DNA of 64,000 nt from Mycolicibacterium neoaurum ATCC 25795 (GTDB lineage: Bacteria > Actinomycetota > Actinomycetes > Mycobacteriales > Mycobacteriaceae). Of the stretch, positions 50,974 through 60,444 are shown in pieces (positions within the stretch are counted from its first letter, which is position 1; the number at the start of each line of letters is the position of its first letter). Under the pieces are notes generated by a model. The model worked only from the letters and a program-made list of their open reading frames with translations, had not been told where the DNA came from and did no database searches. The translations under genes were made by a program, and so were the position numbers. The stretch is from the NCBI RefSeq assembly GCF_000691525.1, contig NZ_JMDW01000003.1, positions 310,001 to 374,000 on the forward strand. The letters run 5' to 3'.

Positions 50974-52503
50974 ATGGTGGATCCGCGTACCCCGGTGATC
51001 GTCGGCGTCGGACAGTTCACCGAACGCATCGACGACGACGGCTACCGGGGAATGTCCTCAGTGGAGTTGGCCACCGAGGCGGCCCGGGCAGCGGTGGTCG
51101 ATACCGGTGCCGACCCGGCCGCAATCGCCTCCGCCATCGAAGTCTTCGTCGGGTTGCGTCAGTTCGAGATCTGCACCCCGTTCTCGCAGGCCCCGCTGGG
51201 CTGTTCGGACAACTACCCGCGCTCGGTTGCCGCACGTATCGGCGCCGACCCCGCTCGCGCGGTGCTCGAGCCGCTCGGCGGGCACGGATCGCAGAAGGTG
51301 ACCACCGAGTTCGCCGGCGTCATCGCCGCCGGTGATGCCGAGGTGGTGCTGGTGCTGGGATCCGAAAACGGTTCGACACTGCGCTATTTCGCGGGCCGCG
51401 AGGACAAGCCGGACCACTCCGAGACCGTCGGCGGCCAGCTGGAGGATCGCGGCTACGGGTTCGACCAGTACATGAACGAATACACCGCCACGCACGGTCT
51501 GACGGGGGCGCCCGTGCAGTATGGCCTGCTGGACAACGCCCGCCGGGCACGCCTCGGCGCAACGGTGGCCGACTATCGCCGTCAGATGGCCGAACTCTTC
51601 GCGCCGTTCTCGGAGGTGGCCGCCAAGAATCCGTTGGCGTCGTCGCCGGTGGAACGGACGGTGGACGAACTCGCCACCGTCACACCCGAAAACCGGATGA
51701 TCTGTGACCCCTACCCGCGCCTGATGGTGGCCCGCGACCAGGTGAACCAGGGCGCCGCGGTGCTGCTGATGTCGGTGGCCGCCGCGCGCCGGCTTTCGGT
51801 GCCCGAGGAGAAGTGGGTCTATCTGCACGGTCATGCCGACCTCGTCGAACAATCCCTGCTCGACCGCGCCGATCTGAGTGCCAGCCTCTCGGCGGAAATG
51901 GCTGTGGCAGAGGCGCTTCGGGTGGCCGAGGTGGAGCTTTCCGAGGTATCCACCTTCGACCTCTACAGCTGTTTCCCGTTCCCGGTGTTCTCGGTGTGCG
52001 ATTCGGCCGGGCTGGCCACCGATGATCCACGCGGACTCACCCTCACCGGAGGGCTGCCCTTCTTCGGCGGACCGGGCAACAGCTACTCGCTGCACGGCAT
52101 CGCCGAGACGGTGTGCAGCGCCAGGGAGCAGCCGGGCCGATTCGGCCTCGTCGGCGCCAACGGCGGTGTGATGAGCAAATATTCGGTCGGCGTGTACTCG
52201 ACCGTGCCGGTCGATTGGCGTCCCGACCGCAGCCGGGAACTGCAGTCGCGGATCGACGAGCAGCCGACGGTTGCCGTCGCCCGGCACCCCGAAGGTCGCG
52301 GCACGATCGAAACGTACTCGGTGCGTTACGACTGGCCGACGACCACCGGGGTCATCATCGGCAGGCTCGACGCCGACGGCAGCCGGTTCATGGCGCTGAC
52401 CACCGACGAGGATCTGCTCGCCCTGATGGCCGACGGCGACCCGCTCGGTGCCGCGATCACGGTGACTGCGGGGGAGAAGGAGAACCACGCCACGCTGGCG
52501 TGA
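50974..52503 (+). CDS. Thiolase-like protein, TLP1 type
   Basis: A 509-residue thiolase-fold protein. The N-terminal half begins TPVIVGVGQFTER and the second half contains FDLYSCFPFPVF, like the HDCF motif of SCP2-type thiolases. The nucleophile-cysteine loop appears as LGGHGSQ (102-107), with no cysteine, and the last 80 residues (about 425-509) resemble the extra C-terminal domain of mycobacterial TLP1 (VAVARHPEGRGTIETYSV). True thiolase activity is therefore doubtful; it may bind CoA. ATG 50974 has AGGAGG 6 bases upstream. It is divergent from the TetR operon and next to the LLM genes. Substrate unknown. Confidence 0.75.
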   Translation: MVDPRTPVIVGVGQFTERIDDDGYRGMSSVELATEAARAAVVDTGADPAAIASAIEVFVGLRQFEICTPFSQAPLGCSDNYPRSVAARIGADPARAVLEPLGGHGSQKVTTEFAGVIAAGDAEVVLVLGSENGSTLRYFAGREDKPDHSETVGGQLEDRGYGFDQYMNEYTATHGLTGAPVQYGLLDNARRARLGATVADYRRQMAELFAPFSEVAAKNPLASSPVERTVDELATVTPENRMICDPYPRLMVARDQVNQGAAVLLMSVAAARRLSVPEEKWVYLHGHADLVEQSLLDRADLSASLSAEMAVAEALRVAEVELSEVSTFDLYSCFPFPVFSVCDSAGLATDDPRGLTLTGGLPFFGGPGNSYSLHGIAETVCSAREQPGRFGLVGANGGVMSKYSVGVYSTVPVDWRPDRSRELQSRIDEQPTVAVARHPEGRGTIETYSVRYDWPTTTGVIIGRLDADGSRFMALTTDEDLLALMADGDPLGAAITVTAGEKENHATLA

Positions 52504-52513
52504 ACCCGCTCGC

Positions 52514-53362
52514 TCAGACCAGCTGAGCGAGCTTCCCGGCCAGCCGCTCCACGTAGGAGCCGACCTCGGCCTCGGATTTGTCCGGCAGGCCGAACAGCAC
52601 CTCGGTGACCCCGAGATCGCGCCAGTGCGCCAGCTTTTCGGGATCGGGCTTGAAGTCCAGCGCGACGATCTGGGGGGCGCCGGACCGGTCGGCCGCGGCC
52701 CAGGTGTCCTGCAGCAGTTTCACCGGTTCGTCGATGGTGAAATCGCGCGGGGTGGTGATCCAGCCATCGGCGGATCGGGCGATCCACTTGAAGTTCTTCT
52801 CGGTGCCCGCCGCCCCGACCAGCACCGGGATATGCGACTGCACCGGCTTGGGCCAGGCCCAGGACGGGCCGAAGTTGACGAATTCGCCGTCGTACTCCGC
52901 CTCCTCCTGCGTCCACAGTGCGCGCATCGCCTCCAGGTACTCGCGCAGCATGGTGCGCCGACGACCCGGCGGGACCTTGTGGTCGGCCAATTCGTCGGTG
53001 TTCCAACCGAATCCGACACCGAGGCTGACCCGGCCGCCAGAGAGGTGATCCAGCGTGGCGATCGACTTGGCCAGGGTGATCGGATCATGCTCGACGGGCA
53101 GCGCGACCGCCGTGGACAGTCGCACCCGGCTGGTGACCGCGGCGGCGGTGCCCAGCGACACCCACGGATCGAGGGTGCGCATGTACCGGTCGTCGGGCAG
53201 CGATTCGTCACCGGTGGTGGGGTGTGCGGCCTGACGCTTGATCGGGATGTGCGTGTGCTCAGGCACGTAGAAGGTGGTGAAGCCGTGGTCATCGGCCAGC
53301 TTGGCCGCAGCTGCCGGGGCGATGCCGCGGTCACTGGTGAAGAGAACGAGCCCGTAGTCCAT
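52514..53362 (-). CDS. F420-dependent LLM-class oxidoreductase (Rv0953c-like)
   Basis: A 282-residue LLM-fold protein beginning MDYGLVLFTSDRGIAPAAAA. It has FYVPEHTHIPI, LSGGRVSLGVGFGWNTDEL and HIPVLVGAAGTEKNFKWIAR, as in mycobacterial F420-dependent enzymes. Matches the Rv0953c slot between sucD and the DUF5336 gene. A perfect KstR-type box lies 9 bp upstream of its ATG, so its substrate may come from sterol breakdown. The frame extends to 54499 only as an antisense of the next gene. It is divergent from the SfnG-like gene. Confidence 0.85.
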   Translation of the reverse strand: MDYGLVLFTSDRGIAPAAAAKLADDHGFTTFYVPEHTHIPIKRQAAHPTTGDESLPDDRYMRTLDPWVSLGTAAAVTSRVRLSTAVALPVEHDPITLAKSIATLDHLSGGRVSLGVGFGWNTDELADHKVPPGRRRTMLREYLEAMRALWTQEEAEYDGEFVNFGPSWAWPKPVQSHIPVLVGAAGTEKNFKWIARSADGWITTPRDFTIDEPVKLLQDTWAAADRSGAPQIVALDFKPDPEKLAHWRDLGVTEVLFGLPDKSEAEVGSYVERLAGKLAQLV

Positions 53363-53371
53363 GATCAGAAT

Positions 53372-53385
53372 TAGAACGTGTTCTA
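53372..53385. promoter_or_regulatory. KstR-type operator between two divergent flavin enzymes
   Basis: TAGAACGTGTTCTA fits TNNAACNNGTTNNA at all fixed positions. It ends 9 bp before the LLM ATG and is 82 bp from the SfnG-like start, so it may control one or both. Confidence 0.72.
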
Positions 53386-53467
53386 GTCCGTTGGCGCAAG
53401 GCCGACGCCCCGATGTTCGGCTCACCACGATCCTTAACGGTGACGCGAGACGGCGCGGAATGCTGCC

Positions 53468-54607
53468 ATGGCAACCATGACGACCGAACGCATCGCCGAT
53501 CACACCACGTTCGCCTACTGGGTGCCCAACGTCAGCGGTGGCCTGGTCACCAGTGATATCGAGCAGCGCACCGACTGGAACTACGAGTACAACAAGAAGT
53601 TGGCCCAGACCGCGGAGAACAACGGTTTCGAGTACGCCCTGTCCCAGGTGCGCTACGAGGCCAGCTACGGGGCGGAGTACCAGCATGAGTCGACGAGCTT
53701 CAGCCTCGCGCTGCTGTTGGCCACCGAGCGCCTCAAGGTGATCGCGGCCGTCCACCCCGGGCTGTGGCAACCGGCGGTGCTGGCCAAACTCGGCGCAACC
53801 GCCGACCAGCTCTCCGGCGGTCGATTCGCGGTCAACGTCGTCTCCGGCTGGTTCAAGGACGAATTCACCCACCTGGGTGAGCCCTGGCTCGAACACGACG
53901 AGCGCTACCGGCGCAGCGCGGAGTTCCTGCAGGTACTGCGCAAGATCTGGACCGAGGACGATGTCGATTTCCGCGGCGACTTCTACCGCATCCACGATTT
54001 CACCCTCAAGCCCAAGCCCCTGAACACCCCGGCGCGGCCCAACCCGGAACTGTTCCAGGGCGGCAACTCCACCGCGGCCCGGCGCAACGGTGGCTACTAC
54101 GCGGACTGGTATTTCTCCAACGGCAAAGATTTCGACGGCATCACCGAGCAGGTCGTCGAGGTGCGCGACCACGCTCGTGACGCCGGTCGCGAGGTCAAGG
54201 TCGGACTCAACGGTTTCATCATCGCTCGGGACACCGAGAAGGAAGCCAAGGAAACGCTGCGGGAGATCATCGCCAAGGCCAACAAGCCGGCCGTCGAGGG
54301 TTTCCGCTCGGCGGTCCAGCAGGCCGGAAACTCCACCGGGGACAAGAAGGGCATGTGGGCCGATTCCTCCTTCGAGGACCTGGTCCAGTACAACGACGGA
54401 TTCCGGACCCAACTGATCGGCACTCCCGAACAGATCGCCGAACGCATCGCCGCCTACCGCAAGCGCGGCGTCGACCTGATCCTCGGCGGTTTCCTCCACT
54501 TCCAGGAGGAAATCGAGTACTTCGGCGCCAAAGTGCTGCCGCTCGTCCGCGAAATCGAGGCCTCCGAGAGTGCGGTCGCCGACAGCCCGGTGCTCGTATC
54601 GGCCTGA
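53468..54607 (+). CDS. FMNH2-dependent dimethylsulfone monooxygenase-like enzyme (SfnG-like)
   Basis: A 379-residue bacterial-luciferase-family monooxygenase. FAYWVPNVSGGLVTSDIEQR is the SfnG/SsuD N-terminus, followed by SFSLALLLATERLKVIAAVHPG, LSGGRFAVNVVSGWFKDEF and FQGGNSTAARRNGG, all typical of SfnG. SfnG oxidises dimethylsulfone to methanesulfinate using reduced FMN from a partner reductase, giving sulfur. No reductase is adjacent. Start 53468 or 53477. It faces the LLM gene across a KstR-like box, which is unusual for a sulfur-scavenging enzyme. The exact sulfone substrate is inferred. Confidence 0.82.
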   Translation: MATMTTERIADHTTFAYWVPNVSGGLVTSDIEQRTDWNYEYNKKLAQTAENNGFEYALSQVRYEASYGAEYQHESTSFSLALLLATERLKVIAAVHPGLWQPAVLAKLGATADQLSGGRFAVNVVSGWFKDEFTHLGEPWLEHDERYRRSAEFLQVLRKIWTEDDVDFRGDFYRIHDFTLKPKPLNTPARPNPELFQGGNSTAARRNGGYYADWYFSNGKDFDGITEQVVEVRDHARDAGREVKVGLNGFIIARDTEKEAKETLREIIAKANKPAVEGFRSAVQQAGNSTGDKKGMWADSSFEDLVQYNDGFRTQLIGTPEQIAERIAAYRKRGVDLILGGFLHFQEEIEYFGAKVLPLVREIEASESAVADSPVLVSA

Positions 54608-54663
54608 GCCGGCTCCCAGGCCGGTGCGCTAGCGTGGGTCGAAATCGCCCACACAGGAGAGTC

Positions 54664-55554
54664 ATGACCTACCCACCCGGTAGCCCCGGATATCCGCCTG
54701 CACAGCAGGGCAACCAGTACATCGCGCCGACGCAGCAGTTCGGCAAGGTAGGGGAGCCCGAGCAGGCCGGACCCAGCAAGCTGCCCGCGTACCTGAGCGC
54801 GGCGGTGGCGGTGTTCGGTCTGGGCACCTACGTCTTCAACTTCGGACCGCTGCTGACCATCAGCAACTCCGACTTCCCGCAGTTCGGCAGTGCCAGCGGC
54901 AGCACCCCGGGCCTCGGCCTCGCCGTCGCCGCTTCGGTGCTGGCCGCCCTGCTGGCCGCCATCGGCCTGCTGCCCAAGCAGAAGTCGCGGGCGGGCCTGG
55001 TGGCCGTCGTGGCCACGCTGTCCTTCCTGCTGGTGCTGTCCGAGGTCATCAACGCCCCGACCGGGTTGTCGATCGGCTGGGGGCTGTACCTGATCATCGC
55101 CACCACGCTGTTCCAGGCCGGTGCGGCGATCGCGGCACTGCTGTTCGACGCCGAGGTGCTCACCCCGCCGGTGCCCAAGCCGCGCTACGAGCAGCCCTAC
55201 GGCCAGTACGGTCAGCCGCCCTACGGCTATGGACAACCCCAGGGCCAACCCCAGCAGTACGGCCAGCCCCAGCAGCGCCCGGGCTATCCGACGCCGTACG
55301 GCTCCTACCCGGGTGGCCCGTCCACCGGTGGTTTCTCCGGTGCCGGGTCGGCGGGTTCCTACAGCGACGCCAACACCGATTCGCACGCCGCGGGCGGGCA
55401 CTCCGGTCCGCCCACCCCGCCCACCGGTTTCCCGGCCTTCGGGCAACCGCAACAGCAGGGATCGTCGGCGCCCACCACCGCGGTGCCGACCCAATCGCCG
55501 ACACCCCCCACACAGTCCGACTCCACGCCGCAATCCGGGCCGCCGTCGTCGTAG
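54664..55554 (+). CDS. DUF5336 membrane protein (Rv0954-like)
   Basis: A 296-residue protein. A 40-residue cytoplasmic N-terminus (Pro/Gln-rich, MTYPPGSPGYPPAQQG) is followed by four membrane segments (about 41-62, 79-100, 108-128, 138-160). The remaining half is a long Pro/Gln/Gly-rich low-complexity tail with YGQPQ repeats. This is the layout of M. tuberculosis Rv0954, a member of the cell-division machinery. It has a clear CAGGAG ribosome-binding site 3 bases before the ATG, and a TAGCGT -10 lies about 30 bp upstream. PerM-like follows. Confidence 0.88.
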   Translation: MTYPPGSPGYPPAQQGNQYIAPTQQFGKVGEPEQAGPSKLPAYLSAAVAVFGLGTYVFNFGPLLTISNSDFPQFGSASGSTPGLGLAVAASVLAALLAAIGLLPKQKSRAGLVAVVATLSFLLVLSEVINAPTGLSIGWGLYLIIATTLFQAGAAIAALLFDAEVLTPPVPKPRYEQPYGQYGQPPYGYGQPQGQPQQYGQPQQRPGYPTPYGSYPGGPSTGGFSGAGSAGSYSDANTDSHAAGGHSGPPTPPTGFPAFGQPQQQGSSAPTTAVPTQSPTPPTQSDSTPQSGPPSS

Positions 55555-55590
55555 TCTGGGCGTCGCGTGCCCGGACAGCGGGGATCAGGC

Positions 55591-57054
55591 ATGCGTGATA
55601 CCAGCGTGCGAGGAGCGACCCAGCTAGTGGACAACCGATCGGTCGGCACCCGGCAGGCCCGTGACCTGCTGCGGGTCGCGTTCGGGCCGTCGGTTGCCGC
55701 GCTGGGCATCATCGCCGCGATCACCCTGCTGCAGCTGTTGATCGCCAACAGCGATATGACCGGCGCGTTCGGCGCCATCGCCAGCATGTGGCTCGGCGTG
55801 CACCAGGTCCCGGTCTCGATCGGCGGCCGAGAGCTCGGCGTGATGCCGCTGCTACCGGTACTGCTGATGGTGTGGGCCACCGCGCGTACCACCGCGGCCG
55901 CCGCGGCGCGGTCGTCGTGGTTCGTCATCCGCTGGGTGGCGGCCTCGGCGCTCGGCGGACCGTTGCTGATCGCGGCGATCGCGCTGGCCGTGATCCACGA
56001 TGCATCCTCGGTCATCACCCAGCTGCAGACCCCCGACGCATCGCGTGCCTTCGCCGGGGTCTTCCTCGTGCACCTGTTCGGTGTGCTGATCGGCATCGGG
56101 ATGACCGGACGACTCGCCGGCCTGCCGTGGCTGCCGCGCTGGCTTCCCGAGGCGCTGCGCGCCGCGGCCACCGGTGTGCTCGCCCTGCTCGGACTGTGCG
56201 GTGTGGTGGCCGTCGGCTCGATCGTCGTGCACTGGGGGACCATGCACGACCTCTTCGGGATCACCGACTCGATGTTCGGTCAGCTCAGTCTGGCCCTGCT
56301 CTCGATTCTGTACATACCGAACGTGTTGGTGGGCACGGCGGCCGTGGCCGTGGGGTCCAGCGCCCACATCGGGCTGGCGACGTTCAGCTCGTTCACCGTG
56401 CTGGGCGGCGACATCCCGGCGGTACCGGTACTGGCCGCGTTGCCGACGCCGCCGCTCGGCCCGATCTGGGTGGCGCTGCTGATCGTGGCGGCCGTGGCGG
56501 CCGTCGCGCTGGGGCAACAGTGTGCCCGCCGTCCCGCACCCTGGCCGATCGCACTGGCCAAGCTCGGCGTCGCCGCGGTGGCCGCGGCGCTGACCATGGC
56601 ACTGCTCGGTTATGCCGGCGGCGGTCGGCTGGGCAACTTCGGTGACGTCGGGGTCGACCAGACCACCTTCGGTCCGGCCGTGTTCCTGTGGTTCGCCGTC
56701 ATCGGGGGTCTGACCGTGGTCATGGCCGGCGGCCTGACGCGGCGACCCAAGCCGGTGAAACCCGTTCCGGCTCCCGAACCCGAGCACTATGACGAGGACG
56801 CGATCACCGAGGTCATCGTCGACAGCGAATGGAGTTCGGACCGCCCCGAGGATGTCATCGACGCCGAGGTGATCATCGACGCCGAGATCGATGACGAGGT
56901 GATGCTCGGCGAGCCCGACTATCTCGACGCCGAGATCGTCGAGGCGCCGGTCCTCGGTGATGACGACCCGCTGCTGGATCCCGAGGAACACTTCATGGTC
57001 GACGGTGACATTCCCGACGTGGTCGCCGAAAAGCGACGCGAGCAGGACGACTAG
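55591..57054 (+). CDS. PerM-like integral membrane protein (DUF6350; Rv0955-like)
   Basis: A protein of about 487 residues with about nine or ten membrane segments (from about 28 to 385), ending in a highly acidic cytoplasmic tail ([30 protein letters not shown]). Location and layout match Rv0955 (PerM), needed for persistence of M. tuberculosis and linked to divisome stability. The start is uncertain: ATG 55591 follows GGGGATCAGG and is preferred; GTG 55567 and GTG 55627 (after GAGGAG) are alternatives. It sits between the DUF5336 gene and purN. Confidence 0.85.
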   Translation: MRDTSVRGATQLVDNRSVGTRQARDLLRVAFGPSVAALGIIAAITLLQLLIANSDMTGAFGAIASMWLGVHQVPVSIGGRELGVMPLLPVLLMVWATARTTAAAAARSSWFVIRWVAASALGGPLLIAAIALAVIHDASSVITQLQTPDASRAFAGVFLVHLFGVLIGIGMTGRLAGLPWLPRWLPEALRAAATGVLALLGLCGVVAVGSIVVHWGTMHDLFGITDSMFGQLSLALLSILYIPNVLVGTAAVAVGSSAHIGLATFSSFTVLGGDIPAVPVLAALPTPPLGPIWVALLIVAAVAAVALGQQCARRPAPWPIALAKLGVAAVAAALTMALLGYAGGGRLGNFGDVGVDQTTFGPAVFLWFAVIGGLTVVMAGGLTRRPKPVKPVPAPEPEHYDEDAITEVIVDSEWSSDRPEDVIDAEVIIDAEIDDEVMLGEPDYLDAEIVEAPVLGDDDPLLDPEEHFMVDGDIPDVVAEKRREQDD

Positions 57055-57064
57055 GCTGCTGCGC

Positions 57065-57697
57065 GTGCCGCAGCCACCGTTCCGAGTGCCGCCCAGCGCA
57101 CCGGCTCGGCTGGTGGTGCTGGCGTCGGGCACCGGTTCCCTGCTCGAGGCACTGGTGTCGGCCGCGGTCGGCGACTACCCGGCGCGCGTGGTCGCGGTCG
57201 GGACCGACCGCACCTGCCGGGCACTGGAGATTGCCGAGGACGCCGGACTCCCGTCGTTCCGGCTGCGCGTCGCCGATCATGCCGACAGAACCGCCTGGGA
57301 TGCCGCGCTCACCGCGGCCGTCGCCGAGCACGAGCCCGATCTGGTGGTCAGCGCCGGGTTCATGAAGATCCTGGGACCGCAGTTCCTCGAGCGCTTCCAC
57401 GGCCGCGTGGTCAACACCCATCCGGCGTTGCTGCCCGCCTTTCCCGGCGCCCATGCCGTCGCCGACGCCCTGGAGCACGGGGTGCGGGTGAGCGGATGCA
57501 CGGTGCACCTGGTGGACTCCGGTGTGGACACCGGGCCGATCCTGGCGCAGCAGGCGGTACCGGTACGCGACGATGACACCGAAGAGACCTTGCACGAGCG
57601 CATCAAGACCGCCGAACGGGCGTTGTTGGTGGACGTGCTGGCCGCGCTGGCGACGCGCGGTCTGACCTGGAGCGGACGAAAGGCAATCCTGGGATGA
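57065..57697 (+). CDS. purN: Phosphoribosylglycinamide formyltransferase
   Basis: A 210-residue GAR transformylase that formylates GAR with 10-formyl-tetrahydrofolate in purine synthesis. It has [13 protein letters not shown] as the phosphate loop, [16 protein letters not shown] (catalytic Asn and His) and [19 protein letters not shown] with the catalytic Asp. GTG 57065 is chosen because it gives the family N-terminus; the longer frame from 56957 lies in the PerM-like tail. The stop overlaps the purH ATG as ATGA (57694-57697), so the two are coupled. Confidence 0.95.
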   Translation: MPQPPFRVPPSAPARLVVLASGTGSLLEALVSAAVGDYPARVVAVGTDRTCRALEIAEDAGLPSFRLRVADHADRTAWDAALTAAVAEHEPDLVVSAGFMKILGPQFLERFHGRVVNTHPALLPAFPGAHAVADALEHGVRVSGCTVHLVDSGVDTGPILAQQAVPVRDDDTEETLHERIKTAERALLVDVLAALATRGLTWSGRKAILG

Positions 57698-59265
57698 GCG
57701 AACGTAAGCCGATCCGGCGGGCGTTGATCAGTGTGTACGACAAGACCGGTCTGGCCGATCTCGCCCGCGGCCTGCACGCCGCCGGCGTGAGCATCGTCTC
57801 GACCGGGTCGACCGCGAAAACCATTGCCGATGCCGGAGTTCCGGTGACCCACGTCGAGGATGTCACCGGCTTCCCCGAGGTGCTCGACGGCCGGGTCAAG
57901 ACGCTGCACCCCAAGGTGCACGCGGGCCTGCTGGCCGACCTGCGCAAGCCCGAACACGAGAGTGCGCTGGCCGAGCTGGGGATCGCGCCGTTCGAGCTGG
58001 TCGTGGTGAACCTGTATCCGTTCAGCGAGACGGTGGCCTCCGGCGCGGCGCCCGACGAATGCGTGGAACAGATCGATATCGGCGGCCCGTCGATGGTGCG
58101 CGCCGCTGCCAAGAACCATCCGAGTGTGGCCGTCGTGGTCGACCCGCTCGGCTATGACGGTGTGCTGGCAGCCGTGCGCGATGGCGGCTTCACCCTGGCC
58201 GAACGGAAGAAGCTGGCCGCGTTGGCCTTCCAGCACACCGCCGAGTACGACGTGGCGGTGGCGAGCTGGATGGTCTCGGTGCTGTCCCCCGAAGAAGGCA
58301 CGGCGGACGCGTCCGCGCTCCCCCGCTGGGTCGGTTCCACCTCACGGCGCACCGCGGTGCTGCGTTACGGCGAGAACCCGCATCAGCGCGCGGCCCTCTA
58401 CCGGGACGACACGGCCTGGCCGGGCCTGGCCCAGGCCGAGCAGCTGCACGGTAAGGAGATGTCCTACAACAACTACACCGATGCCGATGCCGCATGGCGC
58501 GCGGCGTTCGACCACGAGCAGACCTGTGTTGCGATCATCAAGCACGCCAACCCCTGTGGCATCGCGGTGTCGACGACGTCGGTCGCCGACGCGCATGCCA
58601 AGGCGCATGCCTGCGATCCGCTCTCGGCGTTCGGTGGGGTGATCGCGACCAACACCACCGTGAGCGTCGAGATGGCCGAGACGGTGGCCGATATCTTCAC
58701 CGAGGTGATCGTCGCGCCGGCGTATGAGCCCGGCGCGGTCGAGGTGCTCGCCAAGAAGAAGAACATCCGCATCCTGGTCGCCGGTGAACCCGAGGGCACC
58801 GCCACCGAATTGCGGCCGATCAGTGGTGGCCTGCTGGTCCAGCAGCGCGATGCTCTCGATGCCGAGGGTGACGATCCGAACAACTGGACGCTGGCCACCG
58901 GCGCGGCCGCCGATCCCCAGACGCTGGCCGATCTGGTCTTCGCCTGGCGGGCCGGCCGGGCCGTGAAGTCCAATGCGATCGTGATCGCCAAGGACGGCGC
59001 CACCGTCGGCGTCGGTATGGGCCAGGTCAACCGGGTGGACGCCGCCCGGTTGGCAGTCGAGCGGGCGGGGGAGCGCACCCAGGGCGCGGTGGCTTCCTCC
59101 GATGCGTTCTTCCCGTTCCCCGACGGGCTGCAGACACTGATCGATGCCGGGGTGAAAGCTGTTGTGCATCCGGGTGGTTCGGTGCGTGACGATGAGGTGA
59201 CCGCCGCTGCGACGGCCGCCGGGATCACGCTGTACCTGACCGGGGCCCGGCACTTCGCCCACTAG
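57694..59265 (+). CDS. purH: Bifunctional AICAR transformylase/IMP cyclohydrolase
   Basis: A 523-residue enzyme for the last two steps of IMP synthesis. The N-terminal IMP cyclohydrolase domain (about 1-200) includes [11 protein letters not shown] and [13 protein letters not shown]. The C-terminal AICAR transformylase domain (about 205-523) has [39 protein letters not shown] with catalytic Lys and His, and KSNAIV. It overlaps purN by four bases. A 63-base hairpin follows its stop. Confidence 0.97.
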   Translation: MSERKPIRRALISVYDKTGLADLARGLHAAGVSIVSTGSTAKTIADAGVPVTHVEDVTGFPEVLDGRVKTLHPKVHAGLLADLRKPEHESALAELGIAPFELVVVNLYPFSETVASGAAPDECVEQIDIGGPSMVRAAAKNHPSVAVVVDPLGYDGVLAAVRDGGFTLAERKKLAALAFQHTAEYDVAVASWMVSVLSPEEGTADASALPRWVGSTSRRTAVLRYGENPHQRAALYRDDTAWPGLAQAEQLHGKEMSYNNYTDADAAWRAAFDHEQTCVAIIKHANPCGIAVSTTSVADAHAKAHACDPLSAFGGVIATNTTVSVEMAETVADIFTEVIVAPAYEPGAVEVLAKKKNIRILVAGEPEGTATELRPISGGLLVQQRDALDAEGDDPNNWTLATGAAADPQTLADLVFAWRAGRAVKSNAIVIAKDGATVGVGMGQVNRVDAARLAVERAGERTQGAVASSDAFFPFPDGLQTLIDAGVKAVVHPGGSVRDDEVTAAATAAGITLYLTGARHFAH

Positions 59266-59271
59266 GTTCCT

Positions 59272-59334
59272 CGCCGAGTGGCCACTTGTGGCACGGTTCC
59301 GTCGAGAATGCGTGCATGAAGTGGCCACTGGGCG
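59272..59334. terminator. Long imperfect hairpin between purH and the esterase
   Basis: The palindromic AGTGGCCACT core occurs in both arms (59277-59287 and 59319-59329), with GCACG/CGTGC inside and CGCC/GGCG outside. It lies between two convergent stops. No clear U-tract, but its position suggests termination of both. Confidence 0.6.
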
Positions 59335-59342
59335 CCGGGAGG

Positions 59343-60350
59343 TCAGGCCGCCTTGCTGGCCTCGGTGGTGACGTGTTCGACGAACGAGGCGATCTCGTCG
59401 ATGGCGCGGCGGGCGTCGGGGTTGACGTCGAAGGTCAGCTGGAACATGTGCATGGCCTTGTCCCACACCTGAACCCAGACCGGCACCCCGGCGGCCTTGA
59501 GCTGATCGGCCAGCACGAAGGTGTCGTTGCGCAGCATCTCGTTGGTGCCGATCTGCAACAAAAACGGGCCGAGGCCCGCGGCGTTGGCCTCGGCGGGCAT
59601 GATCGGCACCGGACGGGTGCCGTTCACCGTCGCGAAGACGTCATAGATGAACTTGACCGTCATGAACGGGAAGAGCACATCCCGATGTTGTTTGAGTGCC
59701 TGGTACTTCAGATCCATATCGGCAGAGGTCAACGCCGACAACAGGATCTGCCCGGCCGGCACCGGGAGCCCGGCGTCGCGCACGGCCAGCGCGGTGTCGG
59801 CCGCGATGAGACCGCCCGCCGAGTCGCCGGCGAACACGATGCGGCTCGGCGCGAAGCCGAGATCCAAAGCGCGGCGGTAGGCATCCACCCCGTCCTCGAC
59901 GGCCTCTTCGATCGCGGCCTGGGGCGCCAGGCGGTAACCGACGTTGAGCACCTTGGCTCCGGTCGCCGCCGACAGTTTGGAGACGAATCGGCGATGTGAG
60001 TTCAGCCCGAGGGTGACCAGCGCCGAACCGTGGAAGTAGATGATCAGGTCGGTGGATGTGCCGGCGGCGGGAGCGCTCACCCATTCGGCCGGGCAGTGCG
60101 GCAGCGCCTCGCGGGTGACCGTGGTCCCGGGGAGGGCGGAGATCACCCGCAGCGGCCGGTCGATGACGTCCAGATGCGCCCGTTGCAGGCCGGCCGGCCA
60201 CACGCGATTGACCAGCAGGCCGAGCAGGGTGGACAACCCGAGCACGGGGCGGAGGGTCAGCGCGGTGAGCACACCCAGCAACCGCGACTGCCAGGACGCC
60301 GGACCGTAGTGCGTCGTCATCGGCCGGTCATGCCATTCGAGCAAATTCAC
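59343..60350 (-). CDS. Alpha/beta-hydrolase, HSL-type esterase
   Basis: A protein of about 335 residues in the hormone-sensitive-lipase family. The nucleophile is in GDSAGG, the acid in LQIGTNEML vicinity and the base His in DKAMHMFQL. The usual oxyanion motif HGGG appears as YFHGSAL (HGSA), a change of its second glycine. It probably hydrolyses a short ester or lipid; substrate unknown. GTG 60350 (VNLLEWHDRP) or ATG 60320 (MTTHYGPASW) are both possible starts; the frame to 60806 runs through the divergent MoxR gene. No signal peptide is clear. Confidence 0.78.
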   Translation of the reverse strand: MNLLEWHDRPMTTHYGPASWQSRLLGVLTALTLRPVLGLSTLLGLLVNRVWPAGLQRAHLDVIDRPLRVISALPGTTVTREALPHCPAEWVSAPAAGTSTDLIIYFHGSALVTLGLNSHRRFVSKLSAATGAKVLNVGYRLAPQAAIEEAVEDGVDAYRRALDLGFAPSRIVFAGDSAGGLIAADTALAVRDAGLPVPAGQILLSALTSADMDLKYQALKQHRDVLFPFMTVKFIYDVFATVNGTRPVPIMPAEANAAGLGPFLLQIGTNEMLRNDTFVLADQLKAAGVPVWVQVWDKAMHMFQLTFDVNPDARRAIDEIASFVEHVTTEASKAA

Positions 60351-60444
60351 GGTACCGAGGGTACCGGGTAGTTCGCGGCAAGCGAAAACCGGCATTCGCC
60401 CGGTGACCATGCCTGCGGTCGACAGCAGTCGTAGCGTGGAGGTC

